Below, in pieces: positions 8,334 through 17,037 of a DNA stretch of 64,000 bases. The first letter of the stretch is position 1. Each line of letters begins with the position of its first letter. The DNA is from Oceanospirillum linum. Lineage in GTDB: Bacteria > Pseudomonadota > Gammaproteobacteria > Pseudomonadales > Halomonadaceae. The stretch is from positions 248,001 to 312,000 of the forward strand of contig NZ_FXTS01000002.1 in the NCBI RefSeq assembly GCF_900182785.1. The letters run 5' to 3'. Under the pieces are notes generated by a model that saw only the letters and a program-made list of their open reading frames with translations, had not been told where the DNA came from and searched no databases. The translations under genes and the position numbers were made by a program.

Positions 8334-9017
8334 TCAGGCTTTAGCGATGATATCGCTGGTGTTGTTGCTGGCAAAGGTGGCATCCGTTGCGAACGCTTCG
8401 GCACGAACCGCCATCTCTTCCGGGCTCATTTCGCCAGGGGCACTGTTACCTTCCAGAGAAGACCAGGCGCCGTCTTTATGGCCACGGTAGACCACACGCT
8501 CGCGGAAGATATCGGAAACAACCTGAGCGTCACCGGCTAACAAAGCTTTGGTCGAACACATCTCAGCACACAGGGGGAGTTTGCCCTGGGCGATACGGTT
8601 AGCGCCGTACTTTTCTTTCTCAACAACAGGGTCCTCTTCAGGGCCGCCGGCACAGAAGGTACATTTATCCATCTTGCCACGTTCACCGAATGCTTCCTCC
8701 TGAGGGAACTGAGGCGCACCAAAGGGGCAGGCAAACAGACAATAGCCACATCCGATACACAGGTCTTTGTCGTGCAGTACGATGCCGTCATCGGTCTGAT
8801 AGAAACAGTCCGTTGGGCATACAGCCATACAAGGTGCGTCGGTACAGTGCATACAAGCCACAGAGATGGAGGTTTCGGAAGGCTCGCCATCGTCAAGTGT
8901 TACTACCCGGCGGCGTTGGATGCCCCATTCGGTTTCATTCGCATTTTTACAGGCGGTGACACAGCCGTTGCACTCAATGCAGCGCTCGGAGTCACATAGG
9001 AACTTCATTTTAGCCAT
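8334..9017 (-). CDS. fdhB: Formate dehydrogenase iron-sulfur (beta) subunit
   Basis: A 227-residue electron-transfer subunit with four cysteine clusters for 4Fe-4S centres: CIECNGCVTAC (residue 13), CMHCTDAPCMAVC (residue 55), CIGCGYCLFAC (residue 87) and the split cluster CTFC ... CAEMC (residues 119-154). This matches the family of ferredoxin-like beta subunits that relay electrons from the FdhA active site to cytochrome b. It has no signal of its own, consistent with export as a complex on the FdhA Tat signal. The gene lies between fdhA and fdhC. Confidence 0.93.
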   Translation of the reverse strand: MAKMKFLCDSERCIECNGCVTACKNANETEWGIQRRRVVTLDDGEPSETSISVACMHCTDAPCMAVCPTDCFYQTDDGIVLHDKDLCIGCGYCLFACPFGAPQFPQEEAFGERGKMDKCTFCAGGPEEDPVVEKEKYGANRIAQGKLPLCAEMCSTKALLAGDAQVVSDIFRERVVYRGHKDGAWSSLEGNSAPGEMSPEEMAVRAEAFATDATFASNNTSDIIAKA

Positions 9018-9057
9018 GATTCTTTTCCTTACGGAGGCGTTGCCTCTCAGGTGGTTC

Positions 9058-9086
9058 CAGCGGAATGCCTCTGGGCTATTCCGCTG
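9058..9086 (-). promoter_or_regulatory. Intercistronic stem-loop between fdhA and fdhB
   Basis: CAGCGGAAT and ATTCCGCTG form a perfect 9-bp stem with an 11-base loop immediately before fdhB. No T run follows; probably an mRNA processing or stability structure. Confidence 0.55.
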
Positions 9087-9097
9087 CGCTACAGGGT

Positions 9098-11962
9098 TTA
9101 AGCGGGCGTCACTTTACACAGGGTCACTTTAGTTTCCTGCATCTGTGTCACGCTATCGTAACCGTATGTGGTGGCGGTATTGGCCGCTTCACCCACAACA
9201 TACGGTGCGGAACCCTGAGGGTATTTGTCGGTCAGGTCTTTGCCCTGGAACTTGCCGCCAAAGTGGAATGGAATAAAGACCACTCCACGATCGACACGGC
9301 GGGTTACCATGGCCTTGACCTTGATACGGCCACCTTCAGCACCTTCTACCCAAACATCTGCGCCGTCGCGCACGTTAAGATTGTTGGCGTCGTATGGGTT
9401 GATCTCAGCAAACATCTCCTGCTGCAGCTCCGCCAGCCATGGGTTGGAGCGGGTCTCTTCACCACCCCCTTCATATTCCACCAGACGGCCGGAGGTCAGA
9501 ATAATCGGATACTCCTTGGAGAAATCCTGTTTCTGAATGGATTCATACAGGGTCGGCAGGCGGTAGTGAGACTGCACATCCTTCCAGGTAGCGTACTTGC
9601 TCAGCAGGTCGCGGCGTGGCGTGTACAGAGGTTCACGGTGCAACGGCACTTTATCCGGGAAGGTCCAGACCACGGCACGGGCTTTGGCATTACCAAAGGG
9701 GGCACAACCGTGTTTAATGGCAACACGCTGAATACCGCCGGAAAGGTCGGTTTTCCAGTTTTTGCCCTCGGCTGCTTTTTTCTCTTCCGGGGTCAGCTCA
9801 TCCCACCAGCCCAGCTGCTTCAGTAGCTTATCGCTGAACTCCGGGTGACCATCTTTGATATCTGCGCCAACGGGGTAGGAGTCTTCTGCCAGCAGGTTGA
9901 CACCATCACGCTCCACACCAAAGCGGGCGCGGAAATTCAGGCCGCCTTCCGCAACAGGTTTGCTTGTGTCGTAGAGCAAGGGTGTACCCGGGTGTCTCAT
10001 CTCAGGAGTACCCCAGCACGGCCAAGGCATTCCGTAGAAATCACCATCCGCTGCGCCACCGTCTGCTTTCAGGGTTTCAAAGTCGAAGGTGTGCCAGTTT
10101 TTCTGGTGGTCTTTCAGACGTTCAGGGCTCTGGGCGCTGTAACCGATGGTCCACATGCCGCTGTTAAACTCACGGGTGATGTCTTCAATCACCGGAATAT
10201 TGTTTTCAACCCGAATCTTCTTGAACAGTTGATCAGCAAAGCCAAGCTTCTTAGCAAAGCGATACATGATTTCATGGTCTGTTTTTGACTCAAACAGAGG
10301 TTCAATCACCTGATCCCGCCACTGAATAGAACGGTTCGATGCCGTCACAGAGCCGTAGGTCTCAAACTGAGTACAGGCCGGTAACAGGTAGACACCATCT
10401 TTACGGTCATGCATAACCGCCGCATGGGTTGGATAAGGGTCAACGATGACCATCATATCCAGCTTCTCCATCGCTTTTTTCATCTCAACGCCACGGGTCT
10501 GAGAGTTTACGGCGTGACCCCAGTAGAACATGGCGCGGATGTTGTCTTTTTGCTCGATCTGATCTTTGTTTTCCAGTACGCCATCTACCCAGCGTGATAC
10601 CGGAATACCGGAGTTGTACATCGGCTGTTTGCCACGGTACTTGCCCTGGTCGAAACGACTTTTGATCCACTCCAGGTCAAGATCCCAGACTCCGGCCCAG
10701 TGCTTCCAGGCTCCGGCAGCAAGACCGTAGTAGCCCGGCAGGGTGTGGGAGAGAACACCCAGGTCGGTGGCACCCTGTACATTGTCGTGGCCACGGAAAA
10801 TATTAGCGCCGCCGCCACTAACACCCATGTTGCCCAGAGCCAACATCAGAATGCAGTAGGCGCGGGTGTTGTTGCTGCCGGTGGTGTGCTGGGTTCCGCC
10901 CATACACCAGACAATAGAGCCGGGGCGGTTGGTGGCCAGCATTTTGGCAACTTTGCGCATCTGCTCTTCGCCAACACCGGTAACATTCTCAACTTCAGCC
11001 GGTGTCCAGTTGGCAACTTCCTGACGTACCTCGTCCATACCGTAAACACGCTGGCGGATAAACTCTTTATCTTCCCAGCCATTTTCAAAGATATGCCACA
11101 GCAGACCCCAAACGTAAGCAACATCTGAGCCCGGGCGAATACGGACATATTCGTTCGCTTTGGCTGCGGTACGGGTGAAGCGGGGATCAACCACGATAAT
11201 TTTGGCGTTGTTGCGCTCTTTAGCCAGCAAAACATGCTGCATGGCCACCGGGTGTGCTTCAGAGGGGTTAGAACCGATCAGGATCACCGATTTGCAGTTA
11301 TGCATATCGTTGAAAGAGTTGGTCATCGCACCGTAGCCCCAGGTGTTGGCGACACCGGATACGGTGGTGGAGTGACAGATACGTGCCTGGTGGTCTACGT
11401 TATTGGTTCCCCAAAGTGAGGCAAACTTGCGGAACAGGTAAGCCTGTTCATTGCTGTGTTTCGCTGAACCCAGCCAATAAACAGAGTCCGGGCCGGATTC
11501 CTGGCGGATCTGCTGAACTTTGTCGCCGATCTCATCAATGGCGGTTTCCCAGCTGACTTTCTGCCACTTGCCATTAACCAGTTTCATCGGGTATTTCAGG
11601 CGGCGTTCACCATGGCCGTGCTCACGCAAAGAAGCACCTTTGGCGCAGTGGGCACCCCGGTTGAACGGGTGGTCAAAAGCTGGTTCCTGATAGGTCCAGA
11701 CGCCGTTTTGTACTTCCGCATAAACACCGCAGCCAACGGAGCAGTGAGAGCAGATCGTACGCTTCACTTCTTTTGGTACATCCGGTGAAATGGTTTCGGT
11801 TTTGGCTTCAGCCTGGCGGATCATGCCGTTGCCCATAAAACCTGCTGCTGCCAGGCCACCTGTGGTGATACCGGTGTTTTTCAGAAAGGTACGACGACTC
11901 AGGCCGAGACCTTTACTGTCTGCCTTGCCTGCGCCATTGGCGTTTTTCTTGGTCAGTTTCAT
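9098..11962 (-). CDS. fdhA: Formate dehydrogenase catalytic (alpha) subunit, Mo/W-bis-PGD, Cys type
   Basis: A 954-residue enzyme oxidising formate to CO2 in the periplasm. The N-terminus has a Tat signal (LSRRTFLKNTGITTGG, residues 21-36) and a cleavage region near QAEA. A 4Fe-4S motif C-x2-C-x3-C-x27-C occupies residues 71-106. The metal ligand is Cys196 followed by His197 in QARICHSTTV, so this is the cysteine and not the selenocysteine form. Molybdopterin domains fill the rest, including the C-terminal MopB dinucleotide-binding domain (SGRLVEYEGGGEETRSNPWL). The tungstate transporter elsewhere in the window suggests the metal may be W or Mo; sequence does not decide. Confidence 0.95.
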   Translation of the reverse strand: MKLTKKNANGAGKADSKGLGLSRRTFLKNTGITTGGLAAAGFMGNGMIRQAEAKTETISPDVPKEVKRTICSHCSVGCGVYAEVQNGVWTYQEPAFDHPFNRGAHCAKGASLREHGHGERRLKYPMKLVNGKWQKVSWETAIDEIGDKVQQIRQESGPDSVYWLGSAKHSNEQAYLFRKFASLWGTNNVDHQARICHSTTVSGVANTWGYGAMTNSFNDMHNCKSVILIGSNPSEAHPVAMQHVLLAKERNNAKIIVVDPRFTRTAAKANEYVRIRPGSDVAYVWGLLWHIFENGWEDKEFIRQRVYGMDEVRQEVANWTPAEVENVTGVGEEQMRKVAKMLATNRPGSIVWCMGGTQHTTGSNNTRAYCILMLALGNMGVSGGGANIFRGHDNVQGATDLGVLSHTLPGYYGLAAGAWKHWAGVWDLDLEWIKSRFDQGKYRGKQPMYNSGIPVSRWVDGVLENKDQIEQKDNIRAMFYWGHAVNSQTRGVEMKKAMEKLDMMVIVDPYPTHAAVMHDRKDGVYLLPACTQFETYGSVTASNRSIQWRDQVIEPLFESKTDHEIMYRFAKKLGFADQLFKKIRVENNIPVIEDITREFNSGMWTIGYSAQSPERLKDHQKNWHTFDFETLKADGGAADGDFYGMPWPCWGTPEMRHPGTPLLYDTSKPVAEGGLNFRARFGVERDGVNLLAEDSYPVGADIKDGHPEFSDKLLKQLGWWDELTPEEKKAAEGKNWKTDLSGGIQRVAIKHGCAPFGNAKARAVVWTFPDKVPLHREPLYTPRRDLLSKYATWKDVQSHYRLPTLYESIQKQDFSKEYPIILTSGRLVEYEGGGEETRSNPWLAELQQEMFAEINPYDANNLNVRDGADVWVEGAEGGRIKVKAMVTRRVDRGVVFIPFHFGGKFQGKDLTDKYPQGSAPYVVGEAANTATTYGYDSVTQMQETKVTLCKVTPA

Positions 11963-11980
11963 ATGCTGTTCTCCGGTCCG

Positions 11981-12226
11981 TTAGCGCAGAGTGTCGTAGA
12001 AAGTACGGATATGATCCGTTTCACGGTAACCGTTTTGCTCTTCTTTGGCAGACTGCTGATCGGCTTCAGGGGAGGCTGCAGCAATGGCCTGGGAGGCGGT
12101 AACGGCTGCAACACCTGCGACGGCACTGCCTGTGGCCAGAGTCTTTAAAAACTGACGGCGGCCCGCATGTTGCAGGCCATCGGTCTGATCCGGTGGTGAC
12201 GTGACCTTATTATTATTTTCACTCAT
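11981..12226 (-). CDS. Formate dehydrogenase region Tat-target protein (FdhX-like)
   Basis: An 81-residue peptide with a twin-arginine signal GRRQFLKTLATGSAVAGVAAV (residues 22 on) and a short hydrophilic tail (ETDHIRTFYDTLR). Small Tat-signal proteins of this kind are found next to formate dehydrogenase operons in many proteobacteria; their role is not settled but is thought to concern assembly or export. It lies immediately upstream of fdhA, 18 bases away, and is surely co-transcribed. Confidence 0.85.
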   Translation of the reverse strand: MSENNNKVTSPPDQTDGLQHAGRRQFLKTLATGSAVAGVAAVTASQAIAAASPEADQQSAKEEQNGYRETDHIRTFYDTLR

Positions 12227-12431
12227 TGTGTTCTCCTCGTTGCCTTATGCAGAACCAGGCTGGTGCTGGCCTACTGTTCCTTTAAAGGAACTTATTTTTC
12301 ACGGTTGCCGGGCCGTTGGCCCTGTCTGTATTTCAATCGGGCTGAAGGACTGAGTGCCTGCAGCCGGAATCGGGTGCATATCTGAAACCGGCACGTTCTG
12401 TCGATCCGTGCTGCTTTCTGATCAAGCGCTG

Positions 12432-13082
12432 CTATTGCAGCTCAATCGCCTGTTCTTTAATGGCGGCCATGCTGTCGGTTTCAAAATCGGTGAAAGCCCG
12501 ACCCAGGGTGCCGATGCTGCTGTAAAATACGGCAGACTCTGCTTGCTGAAGATCCCGGAAGAAGCGCCCGATCCATTCCGCCAGATGGCGCTCGTAAAAA
12601 CTTTTCTGGGTCGTGCTGCCACTGCCGGTCATAATCAGAAACGCCATCACCTCAAACAGAGCCGCAGCATGATCTTCCGGCTCTTTAACGCGCTCTTCCC
12701 GCTCAAACCCTAATAGCTTCAGATCCTGCCGCAGAATCGCCAGCGGCGTTTCCATCAGGGAGCCGGTCAGATACCAGGAACCGTATGGCACCAGCTCACC
12801 TCGGCCCAGGCCGATAAAGAGCTGCTGGTACTCGTCTTCCAGTTGTTCGGCCTGAGCATGGCGGGCAGCTAACTGCAGACCACTCCAGGCTTTGCCCATA
12901 TCAGAGCCATCATGCTGGTCGGTTTCCAGCTCTTTCAGCCACTGGATCATCTCCGGGCTGGGTACACTGCGTAACAGGGCGGCGAGCAGGTTGTAGATGT
13001 CGGCCCGCATCAGGTCATGCTCACCAATTGCAGGTTCACTGATGTTTGTCTGTACGGTGGCCTGCTTCTGTTCAGTCGTCAT
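12432..13082 (-). CDS. TorD/DmsD-family chaperone for formate dehydrogenase
   Basis: A 216-residue all-helical protein. The segment DIYNLLAALLRSVPS near residue 29, EQLEDEYQQLFIGLGRGELVPYGSWYLTG near residue 80, and the D-H-A-A-L-F-E-V-M-A stretch at about 137 are TorD-family features; the last corresponds to the E-P-x-D-H motif region. Such proteins bind the Tat signal peptide of a molybdoenzyme and hold it until the cofactor is inserted. Its place just before the fdhX-like gene and fdhA makes FdhA the likely client. The 205-bp gap to fdhX contains a palindrome GTTCCTTTAAAGGAAC at 12279. Confidence 0.85.
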   Translation of the reverse strand: MTTEQKQATVQTNISEPAIGEHDLMRADIYNLLAALLRSVPSPEMIQWLKELETDQHDGSDMGKAWSGLQLAARHAQAEQLEDEYQQLFIGLGRGELVPYGSWYLTGSLMETPLAILRQDLKLLGFEREERVKEPEDHAAALFEVMAFLIMTGSGSTTQKSFYERHLAEWIGRFFRDLQQAESAVFYSSIGTLGRAFTDFETDSMAAIKEQAIELQ

Positions 13083-13094
13083 AATATCTCTCCC

Positions 13095-14909
13095 TTACAG
13101 ATTCAGCTGAGCTTGTGGATCAGCCGCTAAACCGCGGTAGATATCTTTTACACGACAGTCTTCGCAAAGCTCCAGTCGGCGCAACGCCTCCCCGGCGAAC
13201 ATAGCGTGGTCTTTCAGCTTCTCTTTCATCTTGTTGACCGTGCTGGTGGGGGCAAAAGGTTTGCCGCAATCCAGGCAGCAGAAGGCTTCATCTTTGTGCA
13301 GTGTGCGTGGGTTGTCCCGCAGGTCAGCGTTGAAGATAAAGCGCTGTTCACGGCTAATGGCATTTTCAGGGCAGGCACTTTCACACAGACCGCATTGAAC
13401 ACAATCCATCTCGGTAAGCAGAATCGCAGGAGCCTCTTTACCGGTTTGCAGCGCGTTGGTCGGACAGATATTGGCGCAGGAGAAGCACAGTGTGCAGGCA
13501 TCGCTGTCGATACTGACCTGGCCAAAGGGCGCACTGGCTGACATTAGGATCTGTTCCGCTTTTTCACTGTCCGTCGGGGCCATCTGCTGCAGACGGTTAA
13601 TATTACTGATCAGGCGCTGGCGTTTTGACGGTGCTTCAGCGAAAGCCTGAACCTGATGAAGGGTTGCCGGGGCTGACGCAACCTGTATACCGTTTGCTTC
13701 AGTGACTGCCTGTTTTTCTTCGGTTAACCCGGTGATCTCGCCGCACAAGCTCAGACTGTTCTCGCCATAACCCATGGCTGAAAGCAGTTGATTTCCCAGC
13801 TTGGTTTCACGCTCCAGCAGCTGAATCAGGCTGGCAGGTGTGCGATGTTCGTCACTGTCAGACGTGAGGAAGATGATGCGTGATGCGCCTTCATTGAAAG
13901 CGTGCATCCATAACTCCATACCCACGGTGGCGATCTCTTCTAGCGCCACCGGAATAATGTTTGAGGCCAGTTGGTCGGTGGTGACGTCCTGCTCATCGGC
14001 ATGGAAAAGAATAACCGGTTGTTCGCCGCCCTGTTCGCGGTAGTGGGCGAGCAGGCGGGTCAGGTAGTCGGCCATCATTTCCGCTTTTGGCATACCGTAA
14101 CTGATGGCACCGGTGGGGCAGGCGGTAGAGCAGCTGCCTGCACCGTGGCAAAGATAAGAATCCACTTCGATCTGGTTGTTAATGCTGGAGATCGCATCCG
14201 CCGGACAAACATCCAGGCAGCGGGTGCAGCCGGTTTTGCCACGACCTGCGTGGGCGCAAATATCATTGTTGATACGGAAATAAAGCGGCTTTTCAAACTC
14301 GCCGTCATAGTCCGGCAGGTCTGCCAGAACCGCTGACAGGCTGAGGTTATCACTGCCTACGGCAAAATAGCCCGGAGGGGAAAGCTCCTGACTCAGGGCC
14401 GGCTCACGGCCCAGATCCAGAACCAGATCAAAGTGGCTGCGCTGGATCAGTGCCGGAGCCAGATCTATCGCGTCAAGGCTGTCTGTACCGGTTGTAAGGG
14501 GTGAGTCCGTTGTCGTTGGCTTGATCCGGGCCTGAAATTCACCCAAATAGCCGTTCAGTTCGTCCAGTCTGCCATAGGCGACCGGTAGTATTTCTGTTTT
14601 GCTTAAGGCCTGCTCAAGCGCTTCATTACCGGGGTTTTGTACGGCGTCTGTGATCAACAGACTGATGGACTGTACACCTGAGCCTGCTTTGATGCTGATC
14701 GCTCCGGTTTCCGACTGGGTCAAAAGTTCACAGGCGGCCAAACGGGTCAGATCATCGGCACCTATGATCAGCAGGTGGCCTCCCGCCTGGTAACTAACGG
14801 AGGGGGCCGCAAGATTCTGTGGTGGTGACAAAGCCCCAAGTGCGCTAATGCGTGCCTGGTGGTTATGTCCGTGTTGTTGGCGCTGCTGTTCAGTGAACGG
14901 AGCTGTCAT
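13095..14909 (-). CDS. Multi-cluster 4Fe-4S protein of the fdh operon
   Basis: A 604-residue protein with at least four ferredoxin clusters: CTRCLDVCPADAI (about residue 230), CHGAGSCSTACPTGAI (about 255), CTLCFSCANICPTNAL (about 470) and CVQCGLCESACPENAI (about 500). A further Cys-rich tail (CCLDCGKPFAP and LELCEDCRVKD) may bind zinc. The N-terminal 200 residues have no motif I recognise. The protein has no signal peptide and should be cytoplasmic. Similar ferredoxins sit beside the TorD-like chaperone in Shewanella-type fdh clusters, where they are presumed to serve maturation or electron transfer. First gene of the run down to fdhC. Confidence 0.85.
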   Translation of the reverse strand: MTAPFTEQQRQQHGHNHQARISALGALSPPQNLAAPSVSYQAGGHLLIIGADDLTRLAACELLTQSETGAISIKAGSGVQSISLLITDAVQNPGNEALEQALSKTEILPVAYGRLDELNGYLGEFQARIKPTTTDSPLTTGTDSLDAIDLAPALIQRSHFDLVLDLGREPALSQELSPPGYFAVGSDNLSLSAVLADLPDYDGEFEKPLYFRINNDICAHAGRGKTGCTRCLDVCPADAISSINNQIEVDSYLCHGAGSCSTACPTGAISYGMPKAEMMADYLTRLLAHYREQGGEQPVILFHADEQDVTTDQLASNIIPVALEEIATVGMELWMHAFNEGASRIIFLTSDSDEHRTPASLIQLLERETKLGNQLLSAMGYGENSLSLCGEITGLTEEKQAVTEANGIQVASAPATLHQVQAFAEAPSKRQRLISNINRLQQMAPTDSEKAEQILMSASAPFGQVSIDSDACTLCFSCANICPTNALQTGKEAPAILLTEMDCVQCGLCESACPENAISREQRFIFNADLRDNPRTLHKDEAFCCLDCGKPFAPTSTVNKMKEKLKDHAMFAGEALRRLELCEDCRVKDIYRGLAADPQAQLNL

Positions 14910-15170
14910 TATCTATCCTCATCCGCTGTTTTATCTTCTGGCGGTTTTTAGTCTGAAGCCGTATCACGTTCGGTTTCAGTCGCTACAGAAGAGCTGAGCA
15001 AAGCGGAGACCTGTCTTGGTCATGTTTTCTTATTGTTGGAATGACGGGGTCAGCATTCTTTTTTCAGGTTTATCATCTCTTGCTACAGCAAGTGCCAGAC
15101 CCGGAATTCCGAAAACAAAAAGCGCTTGGTTCTGCTTTGCTCTGTTTGGTTAAGTGGTTTTGTACTCTGC

Positions 15171-15230
15171 TGGGACATTTTGTCCTTTATGGGTGGGTGG
15201 TTTTGGAAACTGCCCCATTTTGTCCCTTTT
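15171..15230. promoter_or_regulatory. Paired CATTTTGTCC motifs upstream of the ferredoxin-fdh operon
   Basis: CATTTTGTCC occurs at 15176-15185 and again at 15216-15225, exactly 40 bp apart, about four helical turns. The first is part of the palindrome GGACATTTTGTCC. Around them runs a loose 20-bp periodicity (15151-15230). The same 10-mer occurs upstream of tupA at 45638. The sites lie 260-320 bp before the operon start, a distance typical of enhancer-like sites. The rest of 14910-15380 has no gene. Confidence 0.5.
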
Positions 15231-15380
15231 TTTATTCTGGATATTGAAACGCTGATACAGGTTCCGGGCCGCTTTTTGGCCCGCTATCGCCCTGTTTTAT
15301 AATGGTTTTTATACTTTGGTCTAACTTGTTTGTGGCCAGGTTGACGTTGAGGTCAAGCTGTCCCGGCCTTTTTATAACCT

Positions 15381-16079
15381 TTATGGCAAGGGGTTCTCAG
15401 AAGCAGAATCCGCTGATGTCGCCTTATCTGACGCAAGGTCCGTTTGATTTTGATCTGGCTCAGGTTTTTCTTTTGCTATGTTGTCGTCGGTGTTTTCGGT
15501 GGCGGACTCTGCCGTGGCATTTTGTGGCACCTCTGCCGTATCGGATTCCGCAGCGTTCACGTTTTCGTCAACACCGGTAAGGGCTCTGGCTTCCTGCTCT
15601 TCGTTCTGCCCGGCAGTGCTTTCCGATTCAAGGGGGTCTTTATTGTTAAACCACTGGCGCAGCCCTGATACGACATCTGCGGTTAATTCCGGGGCGTCGG
15701 TATAATCCAGATCGTAATCGTCCATACCATCGCGGATATTAAACTCAGGTTTCAGAAACATCGCCTTCAATGCTTGCTTACGCAGTTTTTCACTCACCCC
15801 TTCACTGAAAAAGGCACTGACGTTGGTGTTGCCGTCAATGGCTTCTACATCGGGCATATCGTCATCGGTCAGCTGCGGTTCTGCTGCCGTTGTCATCCCG
15901 GGGGCGTTATGGTCTGCGGCGGATGAATCCTGTGTTGGCTGTGCGGCAGGAGCGTCAGAGGCTTCCTCTGAGCTGTCGGCCAAAGAGTGCTCTGATGCTT
16001 GTTTGTTCAGAGCCTCCTGTTCCTGTTGAACTTGTTGTTTGCGTGCTGCCCAGCGGGAGAATAGGCCCTTGTCGCTCAC
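15381..16079 (-). CDS. DUF3306 domain protein, fdh-associated
   Basis: A 232-residue protein starting MSDKGLFSRWAARKQQVQQ, the typical opening of this family, then a long acidic low-complexity linker, a conserved core ALKAMFLKPEFNIRDGMDDYDLDYTDAPELTADVVSGLRQW (described, residues 105-145), and another acidic, disordered tail. The family is found almost only beside Mo/W formate dehydrogenase genes together with DUF3305; no biochemical role is established. The start codon overlaps the end of the DUF3305 gene by four bases, so the two are translationally coupled. Confidence 0.8.
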   Translation of the reverse strand: MSDKGLFSRWAARKQQVQQEQEALNKQASEHSLADSSEEASDAPAAQPTQDSSAADHNAPGMTTAAEPQLTDDDMPDVEAIDGNTNVSAFFSEGVSEKLRKQALKAMFLKPEFNIRDGMDDYDLDYTDAPELTADVVSGLRQWFNNKDPLESESTAGQNEEQEARALTGVDENVNAAESDTAEVPQNATAESATENTDDNIAKEKPEPDQNQTDLASDKATSADSASENPLP

Positions 16080-16603
16080 AGTGGGTCTCCTGTTTTTTCT
16101 GATGCGGATGGTTTTTCTCTGTTAGCGGTACGCTTATCCGCTTTATCACCGGCATAGCGTTTCTTTTTCTTCACTTCGATCAGCTCGCCATGTTCGGTAA
16201 TAAAGGCTTCAATCCAGCATTGAAGGGCTTCAGGCATGGGGTATTCCAGCACCTTTTGCTCTCCATCCAGCCAGGAGGCCGCCAGATCCTGGCAGGCGGT
16301 AATCTGCATCGGCAGCCACTCATCGTCTTCGGTGTCATCACACAAAACAAAGATGTGCGGGACAACGGAGTTCAGATTAAACCTGTAGGCGCTGCGCTCA
16401 TCGCGATGCAGTTCCAGAGGTAACCAGGTCAGAGGGTTGCCATCTTTACTCAACTCCTGGTGCCCCTCCTCTGGCTCAGGGTCAGGGGCTGGCCAGAGGT
16501 TGTCGATCTGCCACTCATGGAGCACCCAGCGGCCGGATCTCAGCTCAAGGGGCGACAGCTCTATGCCTAAAAGGCGTACATTGTTTTGCTTCTGCTCTCT
16601 CAT
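16076..16603 (-). CDS. DUF3305 domain protein, fdh-associated
   Basis: A 175-residue protein with a beta-rich core: LLGIELSPLELRSGRWVLHEWQIDNLWP (residues 11-38), the W-x-P-L-E-L-H-R-D-E segment near 60, and a lysine-rich tail (KKKKRYAGDKADKR). The arrangement fits the DUF3305 family, partner of DUF3306 in formate dehydrogenase clusters. Function is unknown; a role in regulation or maturation of the enzyme is usually supposed. First gene of the accessory pair, with a tandem-repeat array and a sigma-54-like promoter upstream. Confidence 0.75.
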   Translation of the reverse strand: MREQKQNNVRLLGIELSPLELRSGRWVLHEWQIDNLWPAPDPEPEEGHQELSKDGNPLTWLPLELHRDERSAYRFNLNSVVPHIFVLCDDTEDDEWLPMQITACQDLAASWLDGEQKVLEYPMPEALQCWIEAFITEHGELIEVKKKKRYAGDKADKRTANREKPSASEKTGDPL

Positions 16604-16623
16604 AGGAAAATCCTTTTCTTCTG

Positions 16624-16733
16624 TGTGTTTGATCAGTACTAACTGTAGGTTAGATTAGTACTCACTGTATATTTGATCAGTATAAACTGTGTGTTTGACC
16701 CATGTTAAATGTGTGCCTGATCAGTATTGTCGG
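16624..16733. repeat. Five tandem 22-bp repeats (TTTGATCAGTA core) before DUF3305
   Basis: Five consecutive 22-base units begin at 16624, 16646, 16668, 16690 and 16712. Units 1, 3 and 5 keep TGATCAGTA, whose TGATCA is self-complementary; unit 2 has AGATTAGTA and unit 4 TGACCCATG. The 22-base period places each core on the same helix face. It lies between a sigma-54-like promoter (16841-16856, minus) and the DUF3305 start at 16603, so it would be in the 5' leader of that mRNA or act as an operator array. Confidence 0.75.
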
Positions 16734-16840
16734 CACCGTGATGCGTCTTGGGTCCTGTTTATTCAGGGTAGACGCTGATCCGGTGTCAGTCGCAAACTCA
16801 GGTTTTAAAAAAATAAAGTTTGCTTCTGACAGTCTGTTAA

Positions 16841-16856
16841 CGCAAGGAGTGAGCCA
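16841..16856 (-). promoter_or_regulatory. Candidate sigma-54 promoter of the DUF3305-DUF3306 operon
   Basis: On the minus strand the sequence reads TGGCTCACTCCTTGCG, against the consensus TGGCACNNNNNTTGCW. GG and GC are exactly 12 bases apart. Transcription would start near 16829. Confidence 0.45.
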
Positions 16857-17024
16857 TAGCGAGCGGGAAAGGAAGGGGATAAAAAGGAGGAAAATTCTGA
16901 ACAAAGTGCCTGAGAACACCTCCTGATGACCGGTGAGGGGCAATATTAGACTGAAGTTTACTCTAAAAATTCACCGATCCGGCCCCAAGGTAGGTATAAT
17001 GTCCGGAAATCGGAATTGTATTTT

Positions 17025-17037
17025 GGATATTGTATCC
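17025..17037. promoter_or_regulatory. GntR-type operator before its own gene
   Basis: GGATATTGTATCC is a GGATA/TATCC inverted repeat, sharing TTGTATCC with palindromes at 18057 and 28643. A TATAAT box at 16995-17000 lies just upstream, so binding would block the GntR gene promoter. The rest of 16734-17020 shows only the sigma-54-like site. Confidence 0.6.

Noticed and set aside
9065..9826. Long open frame antisense to fdhA (253 codons)
   Set aside because: Composition and sequence are typical of a shadow frame against a GC-rich gene; no ribosome site or domain.
11360..11390. Selenocysteine (UGA) in FdhA active site
   Set aside because: The ligand codon encodes Cys (RICHS) and the frame is continuous.
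15073..15098. Sigma-54-like TGGCACTTGCTGTAGC before the ferredoxin-fdh operon (minus)
   Set aside because: GG to GC distance is 13, not the required 12. The -24 box is perfect, so keep in mind, but not called.
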